From: Chloroflexota bacterium
Lineage (GTDB): Bacteria; Chloroflexota; UBA11872; VXOZ01
Assembly (NCBI GenBank): GCA_028874195.1
Contig: JAPPLM010000077.1
Location: 1-39,770 of the forward strand
Reading direction: 5' to 3'
DNA: 39,770 nucleotides
The stretch's first letter is position 1. Each line of letters opens with the position of its first letter. A program made the position numbers and the translations under genes. Under the pieces are notes generated by a model. That model worked only from the letters and a program-made list of their open reading frames with translations, ran no database searches and was not told the DNA's origin. This document shows positions 25,644 to 33,161 of the stretch, piece by piece.

Positions 25644-26288
25644 CTAGCCGAGACGCGAACGCAGTTTCGCCCAGCGCGTGAAGGCGTGGACGAACCAGGA
25701 GCTTTGGCGTTTCACCAGGCGTCCTTCCCGCAGCGAATCCAAGAAGGTCTGCGGCGAGTCGAAGTCCGCCATCTCGACGTAGGAGCGGCCCAGTTCGTGC
25801 GCCGTGTGGGAATCGCTGGCCGCTACTGAAATCAGTCCATGCTCAGCGGCCAGCAATTCAGCGCGCCGGTTGTCGCGCGCAAGGGCCGTGCGCGCATTGA
25901 AGACTTCCATTATGTCTACTTCTGGCAGGACTCGCAGTAGGGCCGCTTCCGTGAGACGCGACTGCCGGAACCGATCAAACGGGTGAGGGATCATCACCAG
26001 TCCTTGCTGATCGCGAATCTGCCGGATCGTTTCCTCCGGCGTGAGGTCGCGGGCGATTTCCTCCTCCAAGAAGAGACCGATGATCTCGCCTTCACAGGTC
26101 CGCACCTCGCTCCCCACGATCACGCGCAGAGGCGCCCATTCCCGCAGCGCCAGCGCTCCGGCGATGGTGTTGTGGTCCGTAACCGCCACACAGTCGATGC
26201 CCGCGCGCTGCCAACCCTCTACGGCGCGTTCCAGCGCGAGTTCAGAGTCCGAAGAGTACTCCGTATGGGTGTGTAGATCGACGCGCAT
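25644..26288 (-). CDS. PHP-domain phosphoesterase
   Basis: This 214-residue protein has a PHP (polymerase and histidinol phosphatase) metal-dependent phosphoesterase domain. Motifs in order: RVDLHTHTEYSSDS (HxH plus Asp), AVTDHNTIAG, VIPHPFDRFR and ASDSHTAHELG, which give the trinuclear metal site. Small stand-alone PHP proteins of this type hydrolyse phospho-nucleotides or -oligonucleotides (YciV/RNase AM-like), but this one is shorter than those. The ATG at 26288 begins right at the domain; an upstream TTG at 26306 is possible. It follows galE on the same strand, separated by palindromic repeats. Confidence 0.88.
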   Translation of the reverse strand: MRVDLHTHTEYSSDSELALERAVEGWQRAGIDCVAVTDHNTIAGALALREWAPLRVIVGSEVRTCEGEIIGLFLEEEIARDLTPEETIRQIRDQQGLVMIPHPFDRFRQSRLTEAALLRVLPEVDIMEVFNARTALARDNRRAELLAAEHGLISVAASDSHTAHELGRSYVEMADFDSPQTFLDSLREGRLVKRQSSWFVHAFTRWAKLRSRLG

Positions 26289-26349
26289 CAAGTGTTTCTT
26301 TCCCAAGTCCGTCCCGTCAGCCTATTCTACTCGTGTGTCATTACCGCAA

Positions 26350-26492
26350 CGATTCCGTCATTCCCGTGAAAACTCGCCCCGTTCCGGGGCGCAGAATCCA
26401 TCTTCTCCTCTCAACTCCCGCGAGAAAGCCGACCCTTACCCCCGTATCGAGTACGGGGCAGGCTCTAGCCCTCTCCCAGAGAAAGAGAGGGG
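26350..26492. repeat. Composite palindromic repeat, copy 1 (galE 3' end)
   Basis: Three hairpins in a row: CGCCCCG-TTC-CGGGGCG (26375-26391), CCCCGTA-TCGAG-TACGGGG (26440-26458), and a CCTCTC/GAGAGG arm pair (about 26470-26490). The second and third, with GCAGGCTCTA between them, match an inverted copy inside galE at 26814-26880. The galE stop codon (26465-26467) falls within this repeat. Confidence 0.85.
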
Positions 26493-27655
26493 ACAGAGCC
26501 GTAGCCGTTTGGATGTCGTTGCTCCCAGTCCCACGCGCTGCTAATGATGGTCTCCAGGTCCGAGTATGCCGGTTTCCACCCCAACTCGCGACGGATCTTC
26601 TCCGCACTAGCGAGCGATGCCGCCGCATCGCCGGGGCGGCGGGGGCATTCCCGCGCCGGTATCGGACAGCCGGTAATGCGCCGCGCCATCTCGATGACTT
26701 CAAGGTTAGTCGCCCCTTCCTCGCTGCCGATGTTGTAGATAGTGACTCCACTCGCTCCGTCGTTCCCGCGAGATGAAACCCCTGCGTCACCCTGTTCGGC
26801 AGGAGACGTATCTCCTCTCCCTTGAGGGAGAGGGTTAGAGCCTGCCCCGTACGTGATACGGGGGTGAGGGTGAATCTCTGGAGGCCCGCCAGATTCCCCT
26901 GGGCTGGCAGCGTCCAGCGAGAGATTCCGCAGGCTGGCACCCATCTGCTCGACCGCCAGCAAATGCGCTTGCGCCAGATCGCGCACGTGAATGTAGTCCC
27001 GGCTGGCAGTGCCGTCGCGGGTCGCGTAGTCCGTGCCGTACAGATCCAGGTGCGGCCGCGCGCCTTGCGCCACTTGCAGGACTATGGGGATGAGGTGGCT
27101 TTCCGGTTTATGGTCTTCTCCATACTTGGCCGTAGCGCCCGCCGCATTAAAGAAGCGGAAGACGGTCGCAGTGGTACCATGCGCCTGCGCATACCACTGG
27201 ATGATGCTTTCCACCTGGCGTTTGCTTTCGCTGTACGGATTGAGCGGGTCAATCGGATGATCCTCTCCAATCGGCAGCGACCCCGGTGTGCCGTAGACAC
27301 CGGCGGTAGATGAAAATACGATGCGCGGCACATTTGCCGCGAGCATGGCATCCAGAACATTGAGCGTATTGGCGGCATTGTTGCGGAAGTACTTGCCGGG
27401 ATCGTGCATCGATTCGCCCATCTGGATGTAGGCCGCCATGTGCACGACGACGTCCGGCGCGGCAGCACGCATTGCCTCACGCACGCCGGCGGGGTCCGCC
27501 GTGTCTCCGCAGACAAACGTTGCCCGTGGGTCGACCGCGGCCCGGTGGCCTGTCGATAGGTTGTCGAAGACAACGACATTGTGACCGCTATCCAGCAGCA
27601 ACTCGGTCACGACACTGCCGATGTAACCGGCGCCCCCTGTTGTGAAGACGTTCAC
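26465..27655 (-). CDS. galE: UDP-glucose 4-epimerase with in-frame repeat insertion
   Basis: This 396-residue extended SDR interconverts UDP-glucose and UDP-galactose. TTGGAGYIGS binds NAD; SSTAGVYG (about 115-122) and the YSESK of PYSESKRQVE (Tyr141, Lys145) form the active site; RFFNAAGA and YGTDYATRDGTASRDYIHV follow as expected. Family members are about 330 residues. The excess comes mainly from residues about 240-303, encoded by a palindromic repeat (26747-26940), between LAVEQM and VTIYNIGS, where the chain normally passes straight from helix to strand. The last ten residues (after HPNGYG) come from a second repeat copy that supplies the stop. All catalytic residues are intact, so activity may survive if the insert loops out. 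Confidence 0.9.
   Translation of the reverse strand: MNVFTTGGAGYIGSVVTELLLDSGHNVVVFDNLSTGHRAAVDPRATFVCGDTADPAGVREAMRAAAPDVVVHMAAYIQMGESMHDPGKYFRNNAANTLNVLDAMLAANVPRIVFSSTAGVYGTPGSLPIGEDHPIDPLNPYSESKRQVESIIQWYAQAHGTTATVFRFFNAAGATAKYGEDHKPESHLIPIVLQVAQGARPHLDLYGTDYATRDGTASRDYIHVRDLAQAHLLAVEQMGASLRNLSLDAASPGESGGPPEIHPHPRITYGAGSNPLPQGRGDTSPAEQGDAGVSSRGNDGASGVTIYNIGSEEGATNLEVIEMARRITGCPIPARECPRRPGDAAASLASAEKIRRELGWKPAYSDLETIISSAWDWEQRHPNGYGSVPSLSLGEG
26747..26940 (-). repeat. Palindromic repeat inserted in frame within galE, copy 2
   Basis: About 190 bp within galE that encode about 64 residues absent from the family. It contains hairpins CCTCTCCC-TTGA-GGGAGAGG (26814-26833) and CCCCGTA-CGTGA-TACGGGG (26845-26863). 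Read on the reverse strand, the core matches copy 1 at 26440-26480: CCCCGTATC, GTACGGGGCAGGCTCTA and CCCTCTCCC are shared. The encoded peptide HPHPRITYGAGSNPLPQ is Pro/Gly-rich, as expected of repeat translation. Exact insertion edges are estimates. Confidence 0.85.
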
Positions 27656-27799
27656 TCAGACACTCTCCAAGGGCATGCACTGAGTCCCCACTTTCTTCCT
27701 AAACCTCACCCGGTATCGCATCGTCCGGAGCATAAACTCGAACTCGCTTGTTAACGGTCGCATCTTCGCGAATTTGGGTGCCTCGGCAGTGCGATACCT

Positions 27800-27841
27800 G
27801 GATTCCTCGGTTTCCCAACCGCGCTTCCGCCGCAATGACGG
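27800..27841 (-). repeat. Solo repeat resembling the ends of the GIY-YIG element
   Basis: Read on the reverse strand, it starts CCGTCATTGCGGCGGAAGCG and ends CGAGGAATCC. The left end of the GIY-YIG element at 32543 reads TGTCATTCCGAGCGGAGCGC and continues to GAGGAATCT, so both share GTCATT, a GCGGA/AGCGC-type middle and GAGGAATC. It lies upstream of galE with no nuclease gene. Similarity is judged by eye. Confidence 0.5.
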
Positions 27842-27915
27842 TGACTGCACATCTTCGTCTCAATTTAATGCTAGCGCGCTTCCCCTATCCACATCAAACC
27901 AAACACAGCGCTTCT

Positions 27916-29133
27916 TTAACGCTCTTTATCAACATTCGGATACGGAAAGCGTCGGCGCAAAGCGGAATAAAGCCCAAAGCTGCCCAGGAGCAGCACTCCG
28001 TCGACAAGAAAGACACCGGAAAGTGAAAGCGAGGCCACCATGCCACTGGCAACTCTGCCGGCGGCGGTTCCGCCTAAGCCTACGCTCGTCAACAATCCAA
28101 ACCCGGCGCCGCGCCGCTCCGGCGGCACGAACGGCTCAGCCGCCGTATACACCAACGCCGGGATCGTGCCCGTGAAAAGGGACAGCAGCGGGCGAAACAC
28201 AAGCAGATGCCAAAGCTGGCTGGCGAAGAAGAGCGGCACGCACACAATGGCGGCGCCGATGAGACCCGGCAGCACAGCAAGATGCGCCAACCGGGTAGGA
28301 ACAACCCGCCCGATGAAGGCATTTGCTGCCACAAACGTCGCCGCGCTCAGGGCAGTGATCAGCCCAACGAGTACTGCTATGCGGTCCGCAGCGACGCCAA
28401 GGTGTTGCAAGTAAAGCGGAATCATGGGAATAGTGCTGCCCTCGGCATACAGGGCGACCAGCAGCACAATGGAAAGCATTGCCATCTGCGGCTGCGCAAA
28501 GATGATCTGCCAGGGCGAGCCGTTAACGGTCTCCGTACGCTGCTGCTTGAGCTCCCGCCCGGTCGGATACCCGAATGCGACTATGGCCGTGGCAATCCAA
28601 AACATCACGCCGGCCAGCACAAAGATTGCTTTCAATCCGAAGACCAGAGCAACGGCGCCGCCTAGGGCCGGCGCCAAAATTGGCGCGCCGAAGTTTACCA
28701 TCTGCAGCCAACCGAAGGCCCGCACCATATCTTCCCGCGGCGCGTGCTCAGCGATGGCCGCAGCAAAAAACGTCCAGTACACGCCACAGATTCCAAAGAG
28801 CACGCGTCCGATCAAGAGGTGCCAAGGGCTTGTTGCCAGCGCCAAGGCGGCAATGGTAAGTCCACCGAGACCCAGGCCCATCAGGGCCATAGGCTTGAGG
28901 CCGATACGGTCGCCGATCAGACCGAGATAGGGAACGAAAATCGCGGACGTAAGCGGCGTAATCGCCACCAAGACGCCGCTCCAGCGCGCGGCAAGCCCCA
29001 CGTCATCTATGCCCAACTCTCCCATGTAGAGCGGCACGAACGGCAGGAACGCCGGGACGCCGAGTTGGGCGGTGAATGCCGCAAGAAGTATGGGGAAGAG
29101 ACGCCGTTGCCAGGATGTCACTAGCGGGGGCAT
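27916..29133 (-). CDS. MFS transporter
   Basis: This 405-residue membrane protein has about 12 hydrophobic segments and major-facilitator features. The loop between helices 2 and 3 carries YLGLIGDRIGLKPM, close to the G-x-L-a-D-r-x-G-r-k motif A. VLFGICGVYWTFFAAAIAEH and the second-half equivalent RRGAGFGLLTSVGLGGTAAG match drug/sugar exporter-type members. The substrate is unknown. Its ATG (29131-29133) lies upstream of the mazG stop, so the two frames overlap by 13 bases and are probably co-translated. Confidence 0.9.
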   Translation of the reverse strand: MPPLVTSWQRRLFPILLAAFTAQLGVPAFLPFVPLYMGELGIDDVGLAARWSGVLVAITPLTSAIFVPYLGLIGDRIGLKPMALMGLGLGGLTIAALALATSPWHLLIGRVLFGICGVYWTFFAAAIAEHAPREDMVRAFGWLQMVNFGAPILAPALGGAVALVFGLKAIFVLAGVMFWIATAIVAFGYPTGRELKQQRTETVNGSPWQIIFAQPQMAMLSIVLLVALYAEGSTIPMIPLYLQHLGVAADRIAVLVGLITALSAATFVAANAFIGRVVPTRLAHLAVLPGLIGAAIVCVPLFFASQLWHLLVFRPLLSLFTGTIPALVYTAAEPFVPPERRGAGFGLLTSVGLGGTAAGRVASGMVASLSLSGVFLVDGVLLLGSFGLYSALRRRFPYPNVDKER

Positions 29134-30515
29134 CCCCAGGGATTGCTCGTGGCGAGCTTGGCCTCTTCCCAGAGGGAATCCAGTTTCTCGAATGAGTAGT
29201 CGCCGAGTTCACTGCCCGCGTTGCGGGCGACTTCCTCCATATAGGCAAAGCGCCGCCGGAACTTGCTGTTTGATGCCCGCAGCGCCTCTTCCGCATCCAC
29301 TTCCAGCCACTTGGCAACCTGTGCCATGACGAAGAGCACGTCGCCCAGTTCTTCAAAGCGCTCCTCTGTGGTTTCGGCTGCGTCCAATTCGTCCATCTCC
29401 TCGCGCAATTTGGCCATGACACCGTGAAGATCAGGCCAATCGAAACCCACCTTGACTACGGCTTTGCCTATAGCTTGCGCCGTTGCCAGGCCGGAAAGCG
29501 AGCGAGGAACCCTATCGAGCAGCGATTGTCGTTCTTTGCCCTGGGCCGCATGCTCCGCCTGCTTGATCGATTCCCAATTGGCGAGAGCTTGCTCGGCACT
29601 GCCCACAGAGCGATCGCCAAACACGTGCGGATGGCGGCGGACGAGCTTCTCGCTGATGCCGTGCACAACGTCATCGAAGGAGAAATCGCCTTGTTCCTCG
29701 GCAATCTGCGCTTGAAAATAGACCTGTAGGAGCAAGTCGCCGAGCTCTTCGCGGAGAGCGTCCATGTCATCTTCATCCAGTGCGTCCAGCACCTCGGCGG
29801 TCTCTTCGAGCAAATGCCTCTTGAGTGTCTGATGGGTCTGCTCTTGGTCCCACGGGCAGCCGTCTGGGGCGCGCAGCCGTGCCATAATCCACCGGAGTGT
29901 AGCCGGTTCCTCAAGACGTGCGAGGTTTGTCAGCGGCGGGATGTAGAGCGCGTCCGGATTCTGCGCCAGCGCTTCGCCAAGTGAAAGCCGGTATGACCCA
30001 GGAGCAGAGTCCCCCGCAAGAACCAGGGCGTCTACTTCATGAGTCGCGGGATAGTGTCTCTTGATTGATTGCAATTGGTGCGGCGGCACGTTCGCTGCCA
30101 GCACGAGCAGCCCCGCATCTCCCACGCCACCGATCGTCTCCACTCCGCTTACTACCATGTGAGGAGTGCTATCCAGCGGAAGGTGCGCGTAGGCCCATTC
30201 CAGCAGGCTAGGCGCAGCCTCCAGCCGCACGCCCCACCCCGCTGCTGTCGCTTGCCGGTGAAGCTCGCGCGCGCGTCCGTCATCAAGCAGCGGATGCCCG
30301 ACGGCGGCATAGGCGAAGTCTTCACCGTTCTCAAGTAGTCTCTGCCTCTTTGCCGTGCTCGCTGCCTGCGCGTGCTCACCGCATTGCTGCCTGATTGCGG
30401 GGTGCCGTGGATTGCCGGCGAGCAGCGGGATTGAACCCTCCAAGCATGCAGAAGCAGCTTCTGAAAGCGGACAAGCGCCGCTTGGGTCCAGACCTAGCAG
30501 GAGCAACTGAGGCAT
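29121..30515 (-). CDS. mazG: Nucleoside triphosphate pyrophosphohydrolase MazG with N-terminal methylase-like domain
   Basis: About 464 residues. The C-terminal half has two MazG units that cleave NTPs to NMP and pyrophosphate. The first contains LRAPDGCPWDQEQTHQTL, LLEETAEVLDAL and LREELGDLLLQVYFQA with the metal-binding E-x-x-E and E-x-x-D residues. The second has LREEMDEL and FEELGDVLFVMA. The N-terminal half looks like a degenerate tetrapyrrole-methylase (YabN-type) domain: LLLLGLDPSGACPLSEAA, YAAVGHPLLDDG, LEAAPSLLEW. I chose the ATG at 30515 with GGGAG about 11 bases upstream; the frame is open to 30623 and an ATG at 30542 is possible. It overlaps the MFS gene and is divergent from gcvT. 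Confidence 0.92.
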   Translation of the reverse strand: MPQLLLLGLDPSGACPLSEAASACLEGSIPLLAGNPRHPAIRQQCGEHAQAASTAKRQRLLENGEDFAYAAVGHPLLDDGRARELHRQATAAGWGVRLEAAPSLLEWAYAHLPLDSTPHMVVSGVETIGGVGDAGLLVLAANVPPHQLQSIKRHYPATHEVDALVLAGDSAPGSYRLSLGEALAQNPDALYIPPLTNLARLEEPATLRWIMARLRAPDGCPWDQEQTHQTLKRHLLEETAEVLDALDEDDMDALREELGDLLLQVYFQAQIAEEQGDFSFDDVVHGISEKLVRRHPHVFGDRSVGSAEQALANWESIKQAEHAAQGKERQSLLDRVPRSLSGLATAQAIGKAVVKVGFDWPDLHGVMAKLREEMDELDAAETTEERFEELGDVLFVMAQVAKWLEVDAEEALRASNSKFRRRFAYMEEVARNAGSELGDYSFEKLDSLWEEAKLATSNPWGCPR

Positions 30516-30741
30516 AGGTATATCCACTCCCTTCCGTGCCATTGTATCACGCTGCATTGACCGCCTTCTGACCTCCGTTAGGGTGCACAAAATGCACGAA
30601 AACCGAGGCTTCTTACAGTCCATGATACTGCTGTGAGTTGCAATGCACTCACGTTGAAGGCAGTGCTGGGAGTGGGTAGAATAGGCGTAGTCAGGGTGGC
30701 CCGAAATTCATTCTCTCCGCTAATCTCAATACGGAATCGCA

Positions 30742-31845
30742 ATGCAGTTGAAGCATACGCCTCTCTATGCAACCCACGTCGCGGCAGGTGCGCGCATCGT
30801 GCCCTTTGCGGGCTGGGAAATGCCCGTCCAATACGAAGGCGTCATTGCCGAGCACCAGGCTGTGCGCAACGCGATCGGCCTGTTCGACATCAGCCACATG
30901 GGCATTCTCGACTTCGCCGGTGAAGGCGTGAATGCTTTCCTGGACGGCATCCTTACCAACAAAGTTTCCGACCTTGCGGAGAATCAGATTCGGTACAGCC
31001 TTATTTGTCGGCCGGATGGCGGCGTGCTGGATGACGTGCTGATCTACCGGTTGCCGACGCACTATCGGCTGGTGGTCAATGCCTCCAACACCGACAAGAT
31101 AGTCGACTGGCTGGAACATCAGAACGCGACCCAGCATTGGTCGATCGAAGTCGCTGTTAAGAATAGCAGTCTTGCCTTACTCGCAGTACAGGGCCCGGGG
31201 GCAACCCCGCTCCTGCAAGACATGATTGGGGCAGCCGCAGACCTCGCTGCGGTCCGCTATTACCGCGGTACGCAAGTTCCCTTTCTCGGCCAAACCATAA
31301 CCGCTACGCGCACCGGCTATACCGGTGAGGACGGCTTTGAACTCTTCGTCCCTGCCGACGACGCGGAAGAAGCCTGGCACGCGCTCCTTGAAAAAGGCGC
31401 GCCACACGGCATAAAGCCGGTCGGCCTCGGCGCCCGCGATACCCTACGGCTGGAAGCGGGTTTGCCGCTGTACGGGCACGAGTTGGATGATGCGACGTCA
31501 CCCTTTGACGCCGGCCTGCAGAAGTTTGTTCGTTTCAGGAACCGTCAATTCATTGGCAAAGAGGCGCTCTTGGAAGAGCGGCGCATGGGTCCTGATAGGG
31601 AGTTGATCGGCTTGGAACTCATCGATCGCGGCATCGCGCGTGAGGGAACGCTCGTCGTCGTAGATGGTGAAGATGTCGGCGTCGTCACCAGCGGCACATT
31701 CAGCCCGACACTGCAAAAGGCGATTGCTATCGCGAACGTCGAGACGGGAACCGCGCTCGTGGGGTCTACGCTGCACGTGCGCGTGCGCGCAGACCTGCGC
31801 AAAGCCAGAGTGGTCGCATTACCGTTCTATCAACGCCCGCGGTGA
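30742..31845 (+). CDS. gcvT: Aminomethyltransferase (glycine cleavage T protein)
   Basis: This 367-residue enzyme takes the aminomethyl group from lipoylated GcvH, releases ammonia and forms 5,10-methylene-tetrahydrofolate. LKHTPLYATHVAAGARIVPF opens the protein, AGWEMPVQY and GLFDISHMG follow, and RTGYTGEDGFELF and GARDTLRLEAGLPLYGHELD are the folate-site and C-terminal family motifs. The length is normal. It is the first of the four glycine cleavage genes, followed by gcvH after 210 bp. The upstream region does not show a glycine riboswitch that I can recognise. Confidence 0.96.
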   Translation: MQLKHTPLYATHVAAGARIVPFAGWEMPVQYEGVIAEHQAVRNAIGLFDISHMGILDFAGEGVNAFLDGILTNKVSDLAENQIRYSLICRPDGGVLDDVLIYRLPTHYRLVVNASNTDKIVDWLEHQNATQHWSIEVAVKNSSLALLAVQGPGATPLLQDMIGAAADLAAVRYYRGTQVPFLGQTITATRTGYTGEDGFELFVPADDAEEAWHALLEKGAPHGIKPVGLGARDTLRLEAGLPLYGHELDDATSPFDAGLQKFVRFRNRQFIGKEALLEERRMGPDRELIGLELIDRGIAREGTLVVVDGEDVGVVTSGTFSPTLQKAIAIANVETGTALVGSTLHVRVRADLRKARVVALPFYQRPR

Positions 31846-32055
31846 GTGGCGTACCGCTCGCGCAAGCAGACGCAGCGCGCACACTTTCGCACAATGTTTG
31901 AGCGGAACGCATGCGTAGATAGTCGCATCGGACCAGATACACGCTAGTCACAAAGATTGCTAGAAGCCAGCGGAAGCGCTGCGGTATCATGGGGGCGGCA
32001 TAGAGGAATGCACGTGCCGCCAATCCGCCAAAGGTGAAACGCAACGGAGAAGCAT

Positions 32056-32451
32056 ATGAACATACCGGACGAATTGTGCTACACCAAGGAACACGAGTGG
32101 GCGCGCATGGAGGGGGATCTCTGCGTGGTCGGCATCACCGATTACGCGCAAGGTGAGCTCGGGGACATCGTCTACGTAGAGTTGCCGGAGCCGGGCACCA
32201 GCGTGGACATCATGGGCGAGTTCGGCGTGGTTGAGTCCGTGAAAACGGCGTCCGACCTCTATTCACCCATTGCCGGTGAAATCGTGGAGATCAACGACGA
32301 ACTCGCCGACAGCCCGGAATTGGTGAACGATTCCCCGTATGACGAGGGCTGGATGCTAAAGATCCGGCCTTCGAACCTCGATGAGGACTGGGAAACGCTG
32401 CTGGATGCAGAGGGCTATAAGGCCGTCGTCGCAGAATCCGGCGAGCATTAG
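32056..32451 (+). CDS. gcvH: Glycine cleavage system H protein
   Basis: This 131-residue lipoyl carrier shuttles the aminomethyl intermediate between the P and T proteins. YTKEHEWAR at the N-terminus, GITDYAQGELGDIVYVELPE, the lipoylation site Lys63 in VESVKTASD, and SPYDEGWMLKI are diagnostic. The length is typical. The ATG follows GGAG (about 8 bases upstream). After its stop, 710 bp separate it from gcvPA, of which 405 bp are the GIY-YIG unit. Confidence 0.97.
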   Translation: MNIPDELCYTKEHEWARMEGDLCVVGITDYAQGELGDIVYVELPEPGTSVDIMGEFGVVESVKTASDLYSPIAGEIVEINDELADSPELVNDSPYDEGWMLKIRPSNLDEDWETLLDAEGYKAVVAESGEH

Positions 32452-32542
32452 GAAGTTTCCCTATATTGGGCCGCGGCAGTCTGGCGAAACTGACCTGGCA
32501 GCACTTCGTTACTCACTGTCATTAATATGCGAGCGTAGTTCC

Positions 32543-32580
32543 TGTCATTCCGAGCGGAGCGCAGCGGAGAGAGGAATCTA
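32543..32580 (+). repeat. Left inverted repeat of the GIY-YIG unit
   Basis: Outer 14 bases TGTCATTCCGAGCG match the right end perfectly in inverted orientation. The repeat continues through GAGCGCAGCGG to GAGGAATCTA, ending just before the TTG start of the nuclease gene at 32587. Confidence 0.8.
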
Positions 32581-32586
32581 AAGAAC

Positions 32587-32901
32587 TTGGCCAAGAGTCA
32601 AAACAGAACTTACTGCGTGTACATCCTGACCAATAGTGTCCGAACGCTCTATGTAGATGTCACCAACGATCTCTTTCGGCGAATACATGAGCATAGACAG
32701 AAACTCATTCCGGGTTTCACAAGGAAGTACAATTTGACGTGGCCGGCCTACTATGAAGAGACGTCGGACGTAGAATCGGCTATAGCGCGAGAAAAGCAGA
32801 TCAAAAAGTGGCGAAGAAGCAAGAAAATCGCGCTCATCGAATCAGCGAATCCCCGTTGGATGGACTTGGCGCTGGACTGGTATGAACAGGCTGCACCTTA
32901 A
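32587..32901 (+). CDS. Small GIY-YIG nuclease-domain protein
   Basis: This 104-residue protein consists almost only of a GIY-YIG domain of the small YhbQ/UPF0213-like type. YCVYILTN gives the first motif part, LYVDVTNDLFRRIHEH the second, then PGFTRKYNLTWPAYYEE and AIAREKQIKKWRRSKKIALI, which are close to the consensus of this group. In the YIG part the usual glycine is Asp (LYVDV in place of LYVGV, residue 24), which could weaken catalysis. The conserved Arg (31/32) and the Glu of the EE/EKQIK region remain. The start is a TTG at 32587; no ATG fits. The gene is wholly contained between inverted repeats within the gcv cluster. Confidence 0.85.
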   Translation: MAKSQNRTYCVYILTNSVRTLYVDVTNDLFRRIHEHRQKLIPGFTRKYNLTWPAYYEETSDVESAIAREKQIKKWRRSKKIALIESANPRWMDLALDWYEQAAP

Positions 32902-32903
32902 TT

Positions 32904-32947
32904 CTAGATTCCGCGAACACTTGTTCGACGCTGCGCTCGGAATGACA
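32904..32947 (-). repeat. Right inverted repeat of the GIY-YIG unit
   Basis: The outer 14 bases are the exact reverse complement of the left end. It also contains a small hairpin, CGAACA-CT-TGTTCG (32914-32927), not present in the left copy, and TAGATTCC, matching GGAATCTA at the left. Confidence 0.8.
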
Positions 32948-33161
32948 TATGAAGCAAACCTCGAAGCGTTTTCGGCGAAGTGAGGCCAAACCACTGTGCA
33001 CTCTGACAGTTCACTTAGACCGCGTGCCACAGAATTGCCTCGTGGTTGAATCTTGCAAAGCTTCTTGGGTTGAGCATGGATGAAGAATTGCATTAGGTGG
33101 TTTGATTTAAAGAGCAATTTCTGGGAAGTCTGACGGTTCTTGCTTTAGTGAAGAAGGTGCC

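Larger units (their letters stand above)
32543..32947. mobile_element. 405-bp unit with terminal inverted repeats and one GIY-YIG gene
   Basis: The unit begins TGTCATTCCGAGCG (32543-32556) and ends with its exact reverse complement, CGCTCGGAATGACA (32934-32947). Inside each end a second shared block occurs: GCAGCG then GGAATCTA, so similarity extends about 35-45 bases with a diverged middle. The only gene, 32587-32901, fills almost all of the interior. No target-site duplication is visible at the edges. No transposase is present. It resembles a repeat-nuclease cassette, similar in concept to REP sequences with their RAYT transposase. Confidence 0.65.
32452..33161. other. gcvH-gcvPA gap carrying the GIY-YIG unit
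   Basis: About 90 bases of non-coding DNA precede the unit at 32543-32947, and about 215 bases follow it. The right-hand part shows nothing recognisable except the GAAGG ribosome-binding site of gcvPA just before 33162. In this kind of operon gcvH and gcvPA are normally close, so the spacing itself points to insertion. Confidence 0.55.

Noticed and set aside
30624-30741. Possible glycine riboswitch upstream of gcvT
   Set aside because: The conserved glycine aptamer features (GGAGAG and the CGCCGAAGG-type core) are not visible; the leader is only about 120 bases.
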